From: Candidatus Brocadiaceae bacterium
Lineage (GTDB): Bacteria > Planctomycetota > Brocadiia > Brocadiales > Bathyanammoxibiaceae
NCBI GenBank assembly: GCA_030018855.1
Contig: JASEHG010000108.1
Span: 1-6,822 of the forward strand
Direction of reading: 5' to 3'
DNA: 6,822 bases
Under the pieces are notes generated by a model. It made no database searches and had not been told where the DNA came from. It saw only the letters and a program-made list of their open reading frames with translations. Each line of letters starts with the position of its first letter. The stretch's first letter is position 1. This document shows, piece by piece, positions 5,484-6,822 of the stretch. The position numbers and the translations under genes are program-made.

Positions 5484-6822
5484 CTATCCTCGGTATCCGC
5501 GAGTGGCAGGACTACCCCCGACAAGGGATTCTACAAGCGCCCTGGACTTAAACAGTGTCTCTTGATATTCCTCTTCTGGCCGAGAATCTGCCACAATGCC
5601 ACCCCCTACCTGGAAGGAGGCAGAATGACCTTTTATTAAAAAGGTTCTGATGGCGATGGTCAGGTCCATTGAGCCGTCAAGGCCTATGTAGCCTATAGCC
5701 CCCGTGTAGACGCTCCTTGAGGTGGGTTCCAGTTCGTCAATGATTTCCATTGCCCTGATTTTTGGTGCACCCGTTACCGAGCCACCGGGAAAGGTAGCCT
5801 TCAAGAGGTCTACCAGGTCATATTCAGGATAGAGGTCTCCTCCTACGGTAGCAACCAGGTGGAAGACCGTGGGGTGGGCCTCCAGTCTCTTTTTCTCCAG
5901 CACCTTTACGGAACCGTAATTACATACCTTCCCCAGGTCGTTCCTCTCCAGGTCCACAATCATGGTGAGTTCGGCATTGTCTTTGGGACTGTGGAGGAGT
6001 TCTTCCATGAGTCTCCGATCAGAGGAAGGGTCTATGCCCCTCGGCCTTGTGCCTTTGATTGGGCAGGTCTGCACGCGCCCCGACTCCACCTTGAGGAACC
6101 TCTCCGGGGAGGAACTTATTATGACGTTATCCCCAAACTGGAGATAGGCAGAAAAAGGGGCGGGGTTTATCTCCCTCAACCTCAAGTATAACTCGTGGGG
6201 TGCACAATCCAGCTCCGTCTGAAACCGTTGAGACAGGTTCACCTGATATATATCTCCTCTAGCAATATATTCCTTTGCCTGCCTTACGGCCTCCAGGTAT
6301 CTCCTTTTAGTAAAGTTTCCCTTTATACAGCACTTCCTTCTAGCAGGGGCAGACCGGGTGGCCTCCGCCTGAGGCGGACTCCCGACAAAGGCATTAAATT
6401 CCCGTATGCCATCCTCCAGATTTCTCCCAACCAGAAAACATCTGCCCTCTTTGTGGTCGTAGACGACAAATTTATCATAGAATCCGAAATACATATCTGG
6501 AAATTCCAGGTCGTCTACGGTATTTTTAGGGAGGCGTTCCAGGAAGTGATGCAGGTCGTATCCCAGGTAACCCACGGCCACCCCTGCCCTGCAGATGGAT
6601 GGCAAGTTTGTAGATAGGGGCGTATTGCAATACGCCCCTACGCTTTTGAAGGTCTTGAGGTAGGAGCGCAACACCTCAAAGGGGTTGCCCTCCCTCTCCT
6701 GCTGGACCCCGGTACCGTCCTCCACGGTGATATTAGTCCCTTTACTCTTTAACACGAGAAAGGGCTGACATCCCAGGAGAGAGTAGCGGGATAGGCCGTG
6801 TTGCCTGAGGGCGCTGTCCAGG
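5484..6822 (-). CDS. pabB: Aminodeoxychorismate synthase component I, 5' end cut by the window
   Basis: The frame stays open to the right edge, so 445 residues are visible and the true start is missing. The GTG at 6755 is an internal valine, because upstream codons still read SRYSLLGCQPFLVL, the usual N-terminal block of the family. Chorismate-binding motifs are complete. They are SSSPERFL, CPIKGTRPRG, MIVDLERNDLG, FPGGSVTGAPK, the TGAIGY-type segment, IAIRT and GGGIVADS.PEEEY. Lysine in PIKGT marks PabB; anthranilate synthase TrpE normally has alanine there. With PabA glutaminase (not in the window) the enzyme converts chorismate and glutamine to 4-amino-4-deoxychorismate for folate synthesis. 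It is the first visible gene of the pabB-TPR-pabC unit; its stop is 1 base from the TPR start. Two repeat elements interrupt it in frame: VGAYCNTPL (6615-6641), just before VGYLGYD, and SPPQAEA (6361-6387), in the linker before the catalytic domain. Cytoplasmic and apparently intact. Confidence 0.93.
   Translation of the reverse strand, partial: LDSALRQHGLSRYSLLGCQPFLVLKSKGTNITVEDGTGVQQEREGNPFEVLRSYLKTFKSVGAYCNTPLSTNLPSICRAGVAVGYLGYDLHHFLERLPKNTVDDLEFPDMYFGFYDKFVVYDHKEGRCFLVGRNLEDGIREFNAFVGSPPQAEATRSAPARRKCCIKGNFTKRRYLEAVRQAKEYIARGDIYQVNLSQRFQTELDCAPHELYLRLREINPAPFSAYLQFGDNVIISSSPERFLKVESGRVQTCPIKGTRPRGIDPSSDRRLMEELLHSPKDNAELTMIVDLERNDLGKVCNYGSVKVLEKKRLEAHPTVFHLVATVGGDLYPEYDLVDLLKATFPGGSVTGAPKIRAMEIIDELEPTSRSVYTGAIGYIGLDGSMDLTIAIRTFLIKGHSASFQVGGGIVADSRPEEEYQETLFKSRALVESLVGGSPATRGYRG
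6364..6387. repeat. TCCGCCTGAGGCGGA element inside pabB
   Basis: TCCGCCTGAGGCGGA (6364-6378) is a perfect 7-bp inverted repeat around a central G, followed by CTCCCGACA. It matches the element in the TPR gene and, in part, the loop of the hairpin at 330-363. It is read as GSPPQAEA in the variable linker of PabB. Confidence 0.75.
6615..6640. repeat. Perfect 26-bp palindrome inside pabB
   Basis: TAGGGGCGTATTG (6615-6627) is followed immediately by its exact reverse complement (6628-6640). On the coding strand it is read in frame as VGAYCNTPL (with the flanking C at 6641). This falls between the helix LRSYLKTF and the conserved VGYLGYD block, where homologues have a short variable loop. Confidence 0.9.

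Noticed and set aside
5483..5524. TTG start of the TPR gene at 5524, overlapping pabB by 41 bases.
   Set aside because: The ATG at 5482 directly follows the pabB stop and has its own GAGG. The extra 14 residues overlap the pabB 3' end and look like out-of-frame reading.
5859..6617. Plus-strand open frames opposite pabB (110 and 140 codons).
   Set aside because: They are shadows of the conserved PabB frame on the other strand, with low-complexity or frame-shifted translations.
6753..6755. GTG at 6755 as the start of pabB.
   Set aside because: The frame is open to the window edge and the upstream codons read a recognisable PabB/TrpE N-terminal block, so the gene is partial and this is an internal valine.

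Overview
The window carries two short plus-strand genes or gene groups followed by a convergent minus-strand operon. It looks like chromosomal sequence from a Gram-negative-type bacterium of medium GC content. I cannot place the organism with confidence. The many short GC-rich palindromes, including the motif TAGGGGCGTATTG followed by its mirror image, are reminiscent of environmental lineages such as Planctomycetes (Brocadiales) or NC10. That is an impression and not a demonstrated assignment.

Layout: positions 32-319 (+) encode a 95-residue ABM-fold (antibiotic biosynthesis monooxygenase-like) protein behind a near-perfect Shine-Dalgarno. Positions 320-466 are a non-coding spacer packed with palindromes and a direct repeat. 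Positions 467-2461 (+) encode a complete ABCB/MsbA-type half-transporter. After a 68-bp gap come the minus-strand genes. From right to left these are pabB (5484 to the window edge, 5' end missing), an exported seven-repeat TPR protein (4031-5482), pabC (3132-4028), an MNT-type minimal nucleotidyltransferase (2628-2924), and a 33-codon remnant of its HEPN/DUF86 partner (2530-2631).

PabB (aminodeoxychorismate synthase component I) and PabC (aminodeoxychorismate lyase) carry out the chorismate-to-p-aminobenzoate steps of folate synthesis. The TPR gene sits between them with gaps of 1 and 2 bp, so the three are almost certainly co-transcribed, although the TPR protein has a signal-peptide-like N-terminus. 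No pabA glutaminase is seen. The MNT/HEPN pair lies in a more AT-rich patch downstream, and its HEPN half appears to have lost its middle, including the catalytic region.

The most interesting signal is a set of short repeat or palindromic elements that lie inside coding sequences and are read through in frame. There is a perfect 26-bp palindrome in pabB. A shared TCCGCCTCAGGCGGA-type element occurs in both pabB and the TPR gene but is read in different frames. A 145-bp element bounded by inverted heptamer arrays forms the 5' end of the TPR gene and encodes much of its signal-peptide hydrophobic core. A related palindrome edge supplies the stop codon of pabC. This resembles in principle the protein-coding palindromic elements known from Rickettsia, but the sequences here are different.
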